Shown: positions 10,154 to 18,641 of the stretch, one piece after another
How positions within the stretch are numbered: the stretch's first letter is position 1
How the letters are laid out: the number at the start of each line of letters is the position of its first letter
Origin: Larkinella knui
Lineage (GTDB): Bacteria; Bacteroidota; Bacteroidia; Cytophagales; Spirosomataceae
Assembly (NCBI RefSeq): GCF_003858645.1
Contig: NZ_RQJP01000004.1
Span: 62,001 to 126,000, forward strand
Direction: 5' to 3'
Length of the DNA stretch: 64,000 nt
Made by a program: the position numbers and the translations under genes
Notes under the pieces: model-generated
The model's input: only the letters and a program-made list of their open reading frames with translations
Databases searched by the model: none
Told to the model about the DNA's origin: nothing

Positions 10154-11828
10154 AACCTAAAGTGCCCCGAAGTTCGTTGTAGCGTTGTTCGGCAACGCCG
10201 GTATTTGAGTTGAGATATGCCATCTGAAACGTAAGATTCTGGCGTTTGCCAAGTTGGTAGCCCGCGTTGGCCGACGCATTGATGATTTGCCCCTGCATCG
10301 TTTCCCGGGCCGCTCCCGTCTGCTGATTGATCAGGTAACTGCCGTTGAGCGAGGTGCTGAGTTTGTTGGTCAAAAACGACTTGGTCAGCCCCAGCGTCGG
10401 GCCGTAGAAACTCGTTTTCATGCCCTGCGCCAGATTCGCCTGCGTGTAAGACGCGAGGAGATTGGCCCCAAAACCGCTGGTGATGCGCTGGTAGAAATAC
10501 CCCAGATTCAGGTTTGTGTTGGTATTGTTGGTAAACACCGCCGTGTTCGGATTGAGATCACTCAGTTGCTGGCGGGTTGCCGTCAGGGTGAACAGGTTCA
10601 AAACGCGGTCATTCTGAATGGTATAGCGGGTATTGACGGTCGCCGAAAAATTATTCTGGGCCAGCCGGACGGTGTCGATGATGGGCCGGATTCCCGCCTG
10701 CTGGCTGATGCCGTAGTTAGACAATTGCAGGTCGATGCCGAAAGCCGTCGCCGGATTGTACGAAGCCACCAGTGAGCCAATTTTTCGACCGGTCCGGGCG
10801 TTTTTCGTACGGGCTAGATTGTCGAACTGCACACCGTAGCTGCCGGAGAGCCGAAGCTTCCCCTTCATCAGCGACAGGTTGGGGGCAATGGCGTAGCTCT
10901 CGATATCACTCTGAAAATAGTAGGCTCCCATCGTCTGGAAATTCGGGTCGATGCGCTTGTACTGAAGTTTAATTCCCGCGTTTTTCGTCCGGTAGCCGAT
11001 GGCGGCCTGGGTTGCCTGGGTGACCTGGGTCGACAGCCGGGCCGTCAGGAGTTTACCAAAAAGACGGGTCAACGGCGAATTGCCCTCGGCCGAAACCGGG
11101 CTGCTCCGAACATCGCGGGTGTAGGCACTCACGGCACCATCCAGTTCAACCGTAATGTGCTTGATAATCAGCAGACGCGTGGTGACGCCAACCACCAGAT
11201 TTTCGGCGGGTTTAATGATTTGGGAAGCGGTTTCGGGCACGGCGCCAATGGATGCTGTGTCGTCTTTCGCCCGCAGCATCACCAGATCGACGTAATTACC
11301 CGGTTTTCCGTACCCAACTTTCACGGCGTAGCCGGTGCGTTGGTAAGCCGGAATAATATCGGGTTCGGCCAGACTGGTGGAAATGGCTTTGTTAAATCGC
11401 CCATAAACCGCTCCCAGCCGCAGCTTGCCGGGATTTACTTCAACCCCTCCGCCCAGAAACGTGTGGCCCGCCAGCGTGAAGGGTGAAAACGAAACATTGC
11501 GATACCCGGCGTGAACCGTCGCCCATTTGTAGGTGGGCGATACGCCAAACTGGTTGAAAGGCTGGCGGAAACTGCTGCCCTGATTGCCCAAAACCGCCGA
11601 AAAAGGCAGCAAAATACCGCCCGGTAGTGCAACGGTTACCGAACCACTCAGGCCAAATGGAGAAGGCTGGTTGCGGGCGGCAATCCCATTGGCGGTATAA
11701 AAGCCGGCGTAAGCGTTGAGGCCGCCCGACACTTTTACCGGGGAGGATTTGGCCGCTGGTAAATCGGTCTGAGCCCAGGCGGGACCACTTAGCCAAAAAC
11801 CGCAAAGAAGAAGTATAGCTGGACGCAT
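10137..11828 (-). CDS. Outer-membrane beta-barrel protein
   Basis: A 563-residue protein with a signal peptide (MRPAILLLCGFWLSGPAWAQ). The rest is alternating amphipathic strands with many Gly/Tyr/Asn turns, ending in an aromatic residue (LGYGITF), as outer-membrane barrels do. The length suggests a barrel of many strands. It is not a TonB receptor: no plug domain or TonB box is seen. The start at 11828 gives the signal peptide directly; an in-frame upstream Met would add 13 residues before it. First gene of the four-gene envelope operon, with a promoter at 11865-11895. Its stop lies 17 bp inside the giant gene. It could be the outer-membrane anchor or channel for the giant protein (inference). 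Confidence 0.8.
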   Translation of the reverse strand: MRPAILLLCGFWLSGPAWAQTDLPAAKSSPVKVSGGLNAYAGFYTANGIAARNQPSPFGLSGSVTVALPGGILLPFSAVLGNQGSSFRQPFNQFGVSPTYKWATVHAGYRNVSFSPFTLAGHTFLGGGVEVNPGKLRLGAVYGRFNKAISTSLAEPDIIPAYQRTGYAVKVGYGKPGNYVDLVMLRAKDDTASIGAVPETASQIIKPAENLVVGVTTRLLIIKHITVELDGAVSAYTRDVRSSPVSAEGNSPLTRLFGKLLTARLSTQVTQATQAAIGYRTKNAGIKLQYKRIDPNFQTMGAYYFQSDIESYAIAPNLSLMKGKLRLSGSYGVQFDNLARTKNARTGRKIGSLVASYNPATAFGIDLQLSNYGISQQAGIRPIIDTVRLAQNNFSATVNTRYTIQNDRVLNLFTLTATRQQLSDLNPNTAVFTNNTNTNLNLGYFYQRITSGFGANLLASYTQANLAQGMKTSFYGPTLGLTKSFLTNKLSTSLNGSYLINQQTGAARETMQGQIINASANAGYQLGKRQNLTFQMAYLNSNTGVAEQRYNELRGTLGYGITF

Positions 11829-11864
11829 GCGCTGACACCGGTTTGAAAGTAACTTCAACGGTAT

Positions 11865-11895
11865 CAAAGCTACCGATACGCCCCGTGCGCGTCAA
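11865..11895 (-). promoter_or_regulatory. Bacteroidota-type promoter of the barrel/TANFOR-like operon
   Basis: Read on the minus strand, a TTG (-33) at 11893-11895 and an exact -7 element TAGCTTTG at 11865-11872 are separated by 20 bp, matching the Bacteroidota consensus TTG-N19/21-TAnnTTTG. Transcription would start about 30 nt upstream of the barrel gene's ATG at 11828. Confidence 0.65.
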
Positions 11896-12042
11896 TCGGA
11901 TAAATGTATGATAGGGAAACTACGGTAAAGAAACTGTGAAGATAGGTTGCTTATAATCAATTAGTTGATTGAGAGCGGAGAGTGGGACCGGTGATCGATA
12001 ACGCGTAGTAGTACGCGCGGCTGAGAAACCGGATGCTGAAAT

Positions 12043-12702
12043 TCAGTTGCGAAACAAACCGGTTTTCAAGGCTTTGGCAACGGCTTCCGATTTGGAGTTG
12101 ACGTGGAGTTTCTCGTAAATATTGACAATGTGCGTCCGCACGGTTCCCATGCTGATGCCGCAGTGGAAAGCAATGAGCTTGTAACTATCGCCTTCCACCA
12201 GCCGGTACAGTACTTCATTTTCTTTGTCTGTCAATTGGTATGTAACCGGGGGCGATTTGGGCTGCGGCCGGAACGCTTCGAGAACTTTCAACGCGATGGA
12301 CGGCGTCATGGCCGCTCCGCCATTCATGACTTCGCGGATGGCATCGATGATTTTATCGGCGGGCGTTTTCTTGAGCAGATACCCGACGGCTCCCGCCGAA
12401 ATAGCCGCGAAGATGCGCTCCACGTCTTCAAAAACCGTCAGCATCAGGATTTTAGGCAGGGCTAATCCGCTTGCGGTACGTTGTTCGCGAAGGAGTTGAA
12501 CGGCTTCAATACCAGTACGGCCCGGCATGTCGATGTCCATCAGAATGACGTCGGGCGAATCTCGCTGAACGGCCTGTACGACATCGAGCGCGTTGGCATA
12601 CAATCCGGTCGAAATCAGATCGTCGGTGGCGTCGAAAATCATCGCGAGGGTTTCGCGCAGGGAGTTATTGTCATCGAAAATGGAAACGCGAATCATGGTC
12701 AA
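12043..12702 (-). CDS. NarL/FixJ-family response regulator
   Basis: A 219-residue two-domain regulator. The receiver domain (about 4-125) has the acidic pair D10/D11, the phospho-acceptor D56 (in LMDIDMP) and the conserved Lys in YLLKK. The LuxR-type helix-turn-helix (about 150-215) has the signature LTDKENEVLYRLVEG then GTVRTHIVNIYEKL. The start could be the first Met or MIRVSI two codons later. It lies 66 bp downstream of the histidine kinase gene in the same direction, so the two form a two-component pair. Its stop is about 215 bp upstream of the barrel gene, which has its own promoter. Control of that operon is possible but not shown. Confidence 0.95.
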   Translation of the reverse strand: MTMIRVSIFDDNNSLRETLAMIFDATDDLISTGLYANALDVVQAVQRDSPDVILMDIDMPGRTGIEAVQLLREQRTASGLALPKILMLTVFEDVERIFAAISAGAVGYLLKKTPADKIIDAIREVMNGGAAMTPSIALKVLEAFRPQPKSPPVTYQLTDKENEVLYRLVEGDSYKLIAFHCGISMGTVRTHIVNIYEKLHVNSKSEAVAKALKTGLFRN

Positions 12703-12768
12703 TGGAACAGTGGGCCGTTAGCAGGTTAACAAATGTAGAGTCGGTATGAAAACCGCACAATCGGATAA

Positions 12769-14691
12769 TTATCCGATGGGGACCGATACGTGCAACTTTG
12801 TTCCGGAACCGCTCCCCGATTGCACATTGAGCGTACCCGCCATCGCCCGTGCGCGTTGCTGCATACTGGCTTGTCCCGTTCGTTCCGAAAGCTGGCTGGT
12901 GTCAAAACCGCGTCCGTTGTCTTCGATCACGACGTTAAGCTGGTCTTTCTGGTGTTCAAACCGCATGGTGGCCTGCGTCGCTTCCGAGTACTTCACCAGA
13001 TTATTAATGGCTTCTTTTCCAATCAGATAGAGGTTTCGGCGCACCTCCATCGGGATGGGCAGCGTATCCAGCGTTGGGTCGGCCACCAGCGAAAACTGAA
13101 TGTTTTTCGACTCCATCAGGGGTTGGGCATATTCCTGGAGCCGCAAGGCGATTCGGTGCAGCGTATCGTTGCTGGGGTTGATGGTCCAGATAATTTCGTC
13201 CATCGCTTCCAGAATCTGGCGGGCATCGGTATTGATTTTCTGAACGGCCCGCTCCACCGATTCCGGGCGGTTTTGGGCAATGATGCCGTTTACCATCCCA
13301 CTCAAGAGCGAAATGCTGCTCAGCGTGCTGCCCACTTCGTCGTGGAGGTCGTGCGCAATCTGCTTGCGGAGTTGCTGGGCTTCCTCCAGCCGCCGGAGCC
13401 GCGCCCGGTTGAGAAGCCAGGCCGTTATCATTGCGCCCAACAGCAAAAGCAGGGTGCCGGTTATGAGCAAAGCCGTGGTTTGCAAGCGTTTATTGGTCAG
13501 TTCTTCTTCGCGAATTTTGGCCTGCTGATTGAGCAGTTTGATCTGCTGTTCCTTCTTTTCGGTTTTATACTGCGTGATCAATTCCTCCACCTGCCGATTG
13601 GTTGCCAGCGTCACCGACGAATCTTTCAGGGCGGCCAACTGCACCTGTTTGTCGTAGGCGAGTTTGTACTCCTTCATGTCGTTGTAAAGCTCCGCCAATC
13701 CAGCCGTATAATCGGTAATTTTTTGTTTATTTCCCACTTCATTGGCTAGCGTCAGGGCCTTTCTCATATACTCTTCGGCCGGGCCAAACTGCTTGAGATC
13801 CTGATAAATCTGGCCCAGATTAAAAAACGCCGTGCCTAAACCGCCTTTATTTTGCAGCTTCTGCTCAATCGCCAGCGAGCGTTTTACGTAAGGAAGCCCC
13901 TCTAACGGGCGATTTGTCAGACGGTAAACCAGTCCCAGATTAACCAGAATATCAGCTTGTAATAATTCAAAGTTAACTTCCTCTGCGTGTTTCAACGCCC
14001 GGCGATAGTACGAGATTGATTGGTTGTATTGCTCCAGGAGATCATGCGTGACTCCCAGATTATTTTCAACGATTGCCATCCCCTGAATTTCTTTTCCAGC
14101 CTGGCGAATCGCCAGTGCCTGCTGGTAATAGGGCAATGCTTCGCGGGGTTTGCCCAGGTTTCGATAGGCATTTCCAAGCCCTTCGTAAGTTGCTGAAATG
14201 CGGGGCCGGAGGTTCTTTTCTTCCTGAAGGCGCAGGGAACGAAGCTGGATTTCTACCACTTTGTCGTACTGCCCCAGCTTGTTATAAGCGGCCGCTACAT
14301 TGGAGAACGCTCCGCAGGTAAACCGCAACGAAAGAGAATAGGCTTCCGCCACTGATAATGCCTTCTGGAAATACGCCAAAGCCTGCTGCGGCCGATCGGT
14401 CAGGAAATAGATGGATGCTATATTTGTGTAGGCTTTGCCTAATCCCAGACCATAGTGAAGGTCAAGTGCCAGTTTTTCGGATACGCGCAGAACGGAATCG
14501 GCGCGCTTGTAATTCGGGGTTCCCGTCGAGTGGAGTTCCCGGCCCATTACGTTGAGTGCGATGACGCGGTTTGTATCCAGCGCGGTATGATTTTTCAGAT
14601 AAACCATCACCGAGTCGAGGGTCTGCGGAACCTGCGCTTCTCCTGAGCGAGTACAAAACCAAAAACAAACAAGCAGATAAACCGTCCTCAT
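12769..14691 (-). CDS. TPR-domain sensor histidine kinase (HisKA_3 type)
   Basis: A 640-residue kinase with an N-terminal signal sequence. About seven tetratricopeptide repeats follow (roughly residues 70-340, with ALAYFQKALSVAE-like motifs), then a coiled region, one membrane helix (about 400-425) and a cytoplasmic kinase core. The phospho-accepting His lies in AHDLHDEVGS (about 448). The ATPase domain has NNLVKYSEA (N box), EDNGRGF (G1) and GSGSGTKLHVSVP. The G2 segment TGQASMQQRA lacks the usual GxGL, which is odd. The TPRs probably sense protein or peptide ligands in the periplasm. It pairs with the regulator downstream. A perfect 14-bp dyad (CGGATAATTATCCG, 12762-12775) covers its stop codon. 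Confidence 0.93.
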   Translation of the reverse strand: MRTVYLLVCFWFCTRSGEAQVPQTLDSVMVYLKNHTALDTNRVIALNVMGRELHSTGTPNYKRADSVLRVSEKLALDLHYGLGLGKAYTNIASIYFLTDRPQQALAYFQKALSVAEAYSLSLRFTCGAFSNVAAAYNKLGQYDKVVEIQLRSLRLQEEKNLRPRISATYEGLGNAYRNLGKPREALPYYQQALAIRQAGKEIQGMAIVENNLGVTHDLLEQYNQSISYYRRALKHAEEVNFELLQADILVNLGLVYRLTNRPLEGLPYVKRSLAIEQKLQNKGGLGTAFFNLGQIYQDLKQFGPAEEYMRKALTLANEVGNKQKITDYTAGLAELYNDMKEYKLAYDKQVQLAALKDSSVTLATNRQVEELITQYKTEKKEQQIKLLNQQAKIREEELTNKRLQTTALLITGTLLLLLGAMITAWLLNRARLRRLEEAQQLRKQIAHDLHDEVGSTLSSISLLSGMVNGIIAQNRPESVERAVQKINTDARQILEAMDEIIWTINPSNDTLHRIALRLQEYAQPLMESKNIQFSLVADPTLDTLPIPMEVRRNLYLIGKEAINNLVKYSEATQATMRFEHQKDQLNVVIEDNGRGFDTSQLSERTGQASMQQRARAMAGTLNVQSGSGSGTKLHVSVPIG

Positions 14692-15024
14692 TGCTTTGTA
14701 GAGTTACCAGCTAATTACTAATTAATTTGTTATCAATCAATAAGCGAGTTACTATGCGGTCATATCCTGATCAAATCCATCTAAAAGGAATAATAGAAAG
14801 GTGATTTCTTTGTTTGAATGTACATCTAACAGTGTTAAGCGGCCTGATTGGTATGCGTAGACCTACAATTCAGTAGAATTCAACGCTAAAAATTCCAATT
14901 ACAAACGGGAAGGATTCTGAAGGAATAAAAAACGCAGTCAAAACCCAAAATCTAACGGTGTTAACTGACAATGAGATAGTTACCGTTTAATTAAATTAGT
15001 ATACTTGGAGATTATTTCGATTCG
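14692..15024. other. AT-rich divergent intergenic region with repeated TAAC-N3-GTTA dyads
   Basis: This 333-bp gap separates the histidine kinase from the DUF2520 gene. It has no plausible ORF. It holds a 15-bp direct repeat, ATCTAACAGTGTTAA at 14824-14838 and ATCTAACGGTGTTAA at 14950-14964 (14 of 15 identical, 126 bp apart). Each copy contains an inverted TAAC/GTTA. A near-consensus -7 element TATACTTG at 15000-15007 lies 17 bp before the DUF2520 ATG. The repeats may be regulator sites. Confidence 0.5.
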
Positions 15025-15819
15025 ATGAAACTATCTTTTATTGGTGCCGGTAATCTGGCCTGGCATTTGGCAATGGCATTTGAAAATGCCGGGCACTTCA
15101 TTTGTGAAGTCTACAGCCGCGATGAAAAAAACGCCCGGCAGCTTATTTCGATGTTGTATGATGCCCGGTTGACCCCCGATCTGAATTTTGCCGAAAGTGA
15201 GTCGGAACTGTTCATTCTGGCCATTCCCGACGATGCCATTGAAGAGGTAACGGTGCAGTTGGTGTTGCCCGAAAATGCTCTGGTGGTTCATACGTCCGGC
15301 AGCAAATCATTGGAAATTCTTCGTCGATTACTGGATATTTACAGCGACGTTCCGGTTCGGACAGGCGTTTTCTACCCGCTACAAACCTTCAGCAAGGGCA
15401 CCAACCCGCTCCGGTTTGAGACCATTCCGCTTTGCATCGAAGCCAGCGACAAGGAGTCGGAAAATCAACTGATTGCACTGGGCCAGGAACTCAGCCAGAT
15501 TGTGTATCTGGTTAATTCGCACGAGCGAAAGGTGCTGCACGTTGCCGCGGTGTTTGCCTGCAATTTCACGAATTACCTCCTCGGCATTGCCAAAGACTTG
15601 ACCGATTCGGAAAATCTGGAGTTCGATCTACTGAAACCGCTGATTGAAGAAACCGTTCAGAAGGCGCTCGACGCCCGGCATCCGGCGCTGGTGCAAACTG
15701 GCCCGGCCCGACGTAATGATGTGACAACGCTGAGCCTTCATCTGGCCTATTTGTCGGACAAGCCGGAGGTGCTTCAACTTTACCGGATGCTGTCGGATGG
15801 AATCCAAAACCGGCGGTAA
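15025..15819 (+). CDS. Rossmann-fold DUF2520 protein (ProC/TyrA-like dehydrogenase fold)
   Basis: 264 residues. An N-terminal NAD(P)-binding Rossmann domain has the dinucleotide motif FIGAGNLAWHLA (residues 5-16), and LAIPDDAIEEV marks the central strands. A C-terminal helical DUF2520 domain (about 135-260) contains HERKVLHVAAVFACNFTNYL. The family resembles pyrroline-5-carboxylate reductase and 6-phosphogluconate dehydrogenases, but no reaction is established. In many Bacteroidota this gene sits directly before kdsC. Here a minus-strand epimerase gene and a long palindrome lie between the two. Confidence 0.9.
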   Translation: MKLSFIGAGNLAWHLAMAFENAGHFICEVYSRDEKNARQLISMLYDARLTPDLNFAESESELFILAIPDDAIEEVTVQLVLPENALVVHTSGSKSLEILRRLLDIYSDVPVRTGVFYPLQTFSKGTNPLRFETIPLCIEASDKESENQLIALGQELSQIVYLVNSHERKVLHVAAVFACNFTNYLLGIAKDLTDSENLEFDLLKPLIEETVQKALDARHPALVQTGPARRNDVTTLSLHLAYLSDKPEVLQLYRMLSDGIQNRR

Positions 15820-15826
15820 AACCGAC

Positions 15827-17038
15827 TCAGATCAGTCGGCGACCTAAACGCGTTTCAGTGCGGGTTTTGTCCGCAATGGCGGAGCACTGTTCCAGTGCCT
15901 GCCAGGTTTCGTAGAACCCTTTGATCAGGTGGTAACACCCTTTTTCGGGCGTCGCTTTCACCGTCGAAACGGGTTGCCCTTTCCGGTCGAGAACGCCGAA
16001 CCATTCTTTGTTGACCTTGTCCGGGAAATGTTGCCAGGCGTATTCGTGTACTTTCCGAAACCACTTCAGGCAATCATTTTGCCGGGTGTGTACGTATCCT
16101 CTCGAAAACACCGACAAGGCTTCCGAATGAACCCACCATAATTTCCGGTCCCATTCGCTATAAACGCTGGGACGCTCTTTCAAATCGGCATACTGGAAAA
16201 AACCGCCCACCGGTTCATCCCAGCAAATATCCGCCAAATGAAGCGCCATCTGAACGGCTTGCTGGGCCAGTCGCCGGTTGCCGGTCAGCTCCGCAGCATC
16301 CAGCAGGTAACTGGCGGTTTCAAAACCGTAGCCGCCGTGCAACCGCCGTCCGCGTACGCTGTCACAGAACGAGCCGCCGGGCAAAACGTGTTCCCGCAAA
16401 ACCGTAATGCGTTTGTCGAAAAACTCGTTCTGGATTTCGCTCAAAACCGCTTCGTACGCCTGTTTATACAAATCGGCATTCAGCAACGAGCGGGTTTCCA
16501 GCAACGCTTTCAGCAGGAGCATCGGTTCGCCAAGATGCTTCAGTTCTCGGAAACCGCCCAACTGAATTTCCCATTGCTCCCGCTGCTCCAGTCGGCGGGT
16601 GATCACCGCCAGCATGGTTTTCCGGGCAACATCCGCAAATTTCGGTTCGTTCGTAGCTGTATACAACTGCGCAAAAGCCATGGCGGCCGAGCAATCGGAT
16701 TCAATCGAATGGGCCGGCGCCACGGCCCTCCCCCGCCGATCGACAACACCCAGCCAGCGGTTTTCGTGTTGACCGTGGTTGAGCAGAAAATCCGCACCGT
16801 ATCGGGCCAGATCGAGCCACACCGGAATGGCGTCGACCTGGTTGTACAGAAATGAAAAAGCCCAGATTTGTTGGGCCTGAAGCTTGATGACTTTATCGGT
16901 ATCGAAGGCGTCGCCCTGGTCCGTCAGGGCATTAAAATAGCCACCGCAGAGGGTGTCGCGGCTGTGTTTGGTCCAGAAAGGGATAATCGTGCGAAAAAGG
17001 CTTTCCTGATACTGAGCAGCCAGTTTACTAAAATCCAT
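15827..17038 (-). CDS. AGE-family epimerase (N-acylglucosamine/cellobiose 2-epimerase-like)
   Basis: 403 residues with the (alpha/alpha)6-barrel pattern of the AGE family. It opens WTKHSRDTLCGGYFNAL, followed by GGYGFETASYLLDAAELTG and KLWWVHSEALSVF, whose His/Glu correspond to the family's C-terminal active-site block. Family members epimerise N-acetylglucosamine/mannosamine or the reducing end of cellobiose or mannobiose. An odd point: the helix that usually reads QxRQxW reads LQAQQIW here, with Gln where the conserved Arg is expected. It converges on DUF2520 with 7 bp between the stops and diverges from kdsC. The exact substrate cannot be told. Confidence 0.88.
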   Translation of the reverse strand: MDFSKLAAQYQESLFRTIIPFWTKHSRDTLCGGYFNALTDQGDAFDTDKVIKLQAQQIWAFSFLYNQVDAIPVWLDLARYGADFLLNHGQHENRWLGVVDRRGRAVAPAHSIESDCSAAMAFAQLYTATNEPKFADVARKTMLAVITRRLEQREQWEIQLGGFRELKHLGEPMLLLKALLETRSLLNADLYKQAYEAVLSEIQNEFFDKRITVLREHVLPGGSFCDSVRGRRLHGGYGFETASYLLDAAELTGNRRLAQQAVQMALHLADICWDEPVGGFFQYADLKERPSVYSEWDRKLWWVHSEALSVFSRGYVHTRQNDCLKWFRKVHEYAWQHFPDKVNKEWFGVLDRKGQPVSTVKATPEKGCYHLIKGFYETWQALEQCSAIADKTRTETRLGRRLI

Positions 17039-17130
17039 TCAACTTATCTGCATTCATTGGCATTCCCGAAACTATAAGAAAATCGGAGTAAATGGAAATT
17101 AAACCGATTGAACGCGTATTTTCGTCTTTT

Positions 17131-17224
17131 TGATGGGAACACGGATTTTGCGGATTGAACGGATTCACACCGATAAAATAAAATCCGTTTTGATCTGTTT
17201 AATCCGCAAAATCCGTGTTCTCAT
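17131..17224. repeat. Long intergenic palindrome, family A copy 1
   Basis: Imperfect inverted repeat between the divergent epimerase and kdsC genes. The left arm starts GATGGGAACACGGATTTTGC (17132 on). The right arm, read in complement, starts GATGAGAACACGGATTTTGC (17224 leftwards). Similarity continues through CGGATTGAACGGATT versus CGGATTAAACAGAT. It shares its core with the copy at 18642-18739, so it is a dispersed repeat and not a gene-specific terminator. It lies directly before the kdsC start (17243). Confidence 0.85.
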
Positions 17225-17242
17225 CCATCGCTTTTTAATCAC

Positions 17243-17797
17243 ATGGCTACTTTACAGGAACGATTTAAACGGATAACCACCTTTATTTTCGACGTCGACG
17301 GCGTGATGACGGATGGCAGCGTCAATGCGCTTGAGTCGGGCGAACAATTCCGGACGTTCAACATCCGCGACGGCTACGCCATCGAGCGGGCCGTCCATTC
17401 CGGCTACCGGGTAGCTGTGCTTTCTGCCGGAAGCCAGGTGGGTGTTCGGAAGCGGCTGGAATTCCTGAAAATCAAGGATATTTTCATGGGTGGCCCGACG
17501 GAGCAGAAAATCTACGCGTACCTGGGCTACCTGAATCGTGATCAAATCAACGAAGCGGAAGTGCTGTATATGGGCGACGATATTCCGGATTTTCAGGTGC
17601 TTTCCCGCCCGAATCTGCTCAGTACCTGCCCGGCTGATGCTGCGGATGAAATCAAAGCGGTTTGTGACTACGTGTCGCCCGTTCCGGGTGGCCGTGGGGC
17701 GGTTCGCGATGTGATCGAGCAGGTGATGAAAGCGCAGGGCAAGTGGCTGTCGTGGCTGACGGATGTGGAACCGTTTAAACTGCACAACGAACGGTGA
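17243..17797 (+). CDS. kdsC: KDO-8-phosphate phosphatase KdsC (HAD superfamily)
   Basis: 184 residues, the usual length for KdsC. HAD motif I is FIFDVDGVMTDG with D17 and D19. Motif II lies around VAVLSAGS, the lysine in the region of EQKIYAYL, and motif IV is YMGDDIPDF. These proteins remove phosphate from KDO 8-phosphate in lipid A/LPS core synthesis and act as tetramers with C0-type lids. The remaining KDO genes are not in this window. A related HAD phosphatase specificity cannot be fully excluded, but the motif set and length fit KdsC well. Confidence 0.9.
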   Translation: MATLQERFKRITTFIFDVDGVMTDGSVNALESGEQFRTFNIRDGYAIERAVHSGYRVAVLSAGSQVGVRKRLEFLKIKDIFMGGPTEQKIYAYLGYLNRDQINEAEVLYMGDDIPDFQVLSRPNLLSTCPADAADEIKAVCDYVSPVPGGRGAVRDVIEQVMKAQGKWLSWLTDVEPFKLHNER

Positions 17798-17804
17798 TAG
17801 GATC

Positions 17805-18629
17805 TTACCAATTACCCACTAATTCATTAAACTCTTCCAGCAAAAACAGGGTCCGTTTGCCCGGTATTCCGTCGGCAATGGTCAGTTCGCCAACCTGGAC
17901 GATCGGCAGCACTTTTTTGGTCGAACTGGTCGTGAAAGCTTCGTCGGCGTCGTAGAGATCGGAGAGTAAAACCGGTCGTTCTTCCACCTGAAAATCGTTC
18001 TGCGCCAGGTTCATGACGGTTCGCCGGGTGATGCCGTGCAAAATATGCCGGTTGGGGGTAATGAGTCGGTCGCCTTTGAAAATAAAGAAGTTACTGCGGC
18101 TCAACTCACTGATTTCGCCGTTTTTGTGGTATAACACGTCCGATGCCCGCGCCGAGCGGATGGCCTGAGCGAGCAGAATAACGCGTTTGTAGTCCGTACT
18201 TTTCACTTCGGCCATCTCCCGAACGTAGTCATCCAGAATCACCTTGATGCCTTCTTCAAACTGACTGAGCGGTGTGGGATGAATCTCTTCGGTGATCATC
18301 ACCAGGTTGGGATTGACCACGCTGATGCTGTCGGGGCTGTAGCCGCCCGTCATCACAAAGCGTATAGCAACATCCGGCAGAATGCTTTTATCGATCAACT
18401 CCATCACAACCCGATAGGCTTCCTCTTTCTGAATGGGCAGAGGGAGATGCATCTTGGCCGCCGAGTTGGCAAACCGCTCCCAATACCAGTCCCACTGAAA
18501 CGGACGGCCGTTGTAGGTCCGGAAATAATCGAATAGCCCGAAGCCGCGCAGCAGTCCGAGGTCGGTGATGCCGAACGAAATCTGCTCGACGGGGAGAATG
18601 GAGCCGTTGAAGTAGCCGTAGTAGGCCAT
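17805..18629 (-). CDS. PLP fold-type IV aminotransferase/lyase (class IV)
   Basis: 274 residues with the class IV pattern: GLLRGFGLFDYFRTYNG near the start, the PLP lysine in TDYKRVILLAQ, GEISELSRSNFFIFKGDRL, then TPNRHILHGITRR. This family includes branched-chain aminotransferase, D-amino-acid aminotransferase and aminodeoxychorismate lyase (PabC). The short length and LL-RG-GLFDYFRTYNG opening do not decide between them. I chose the start MAYYGYFNG at 18629; a Met four codons upstream gives no family match. It converges on kdsC with 7 bp between stop codons. Cytosolic. Confidence 0.85.
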   Translation of the reverse strand: MAYYGYFNGSILPVEQISFGITDLGLLRGFGLFDYFRTYNGRPFQWDWYWERFANSAAKMHLPLPIQKEEAYRVVMELIDKSILPDVAIRFVMTGGYSPDSISVVNPNLVMITEEIHPTPLSQFEEGIKVILDDYVREMAEVKSTDYKRVILLAQAIRSARASDVLYHKNGEISELSRSNFFIFKGDRLITPNRHILHGITRRTVMNLAQNDFQVEERPVLLSDLYDADEAFTTSSTKKVLPIVQVGELTIADGIPGKRTLFLLEEFNELVGNW

Positions 18630-18641
18630 AATAAATAGCAA

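Noticed and set aside
12790-13749. Plus-strand 319-codon frame opposite the histidine kinase
   Set aside because: The minus strand has complete kinase motifs. The plus frame has none and arises from codon bias.
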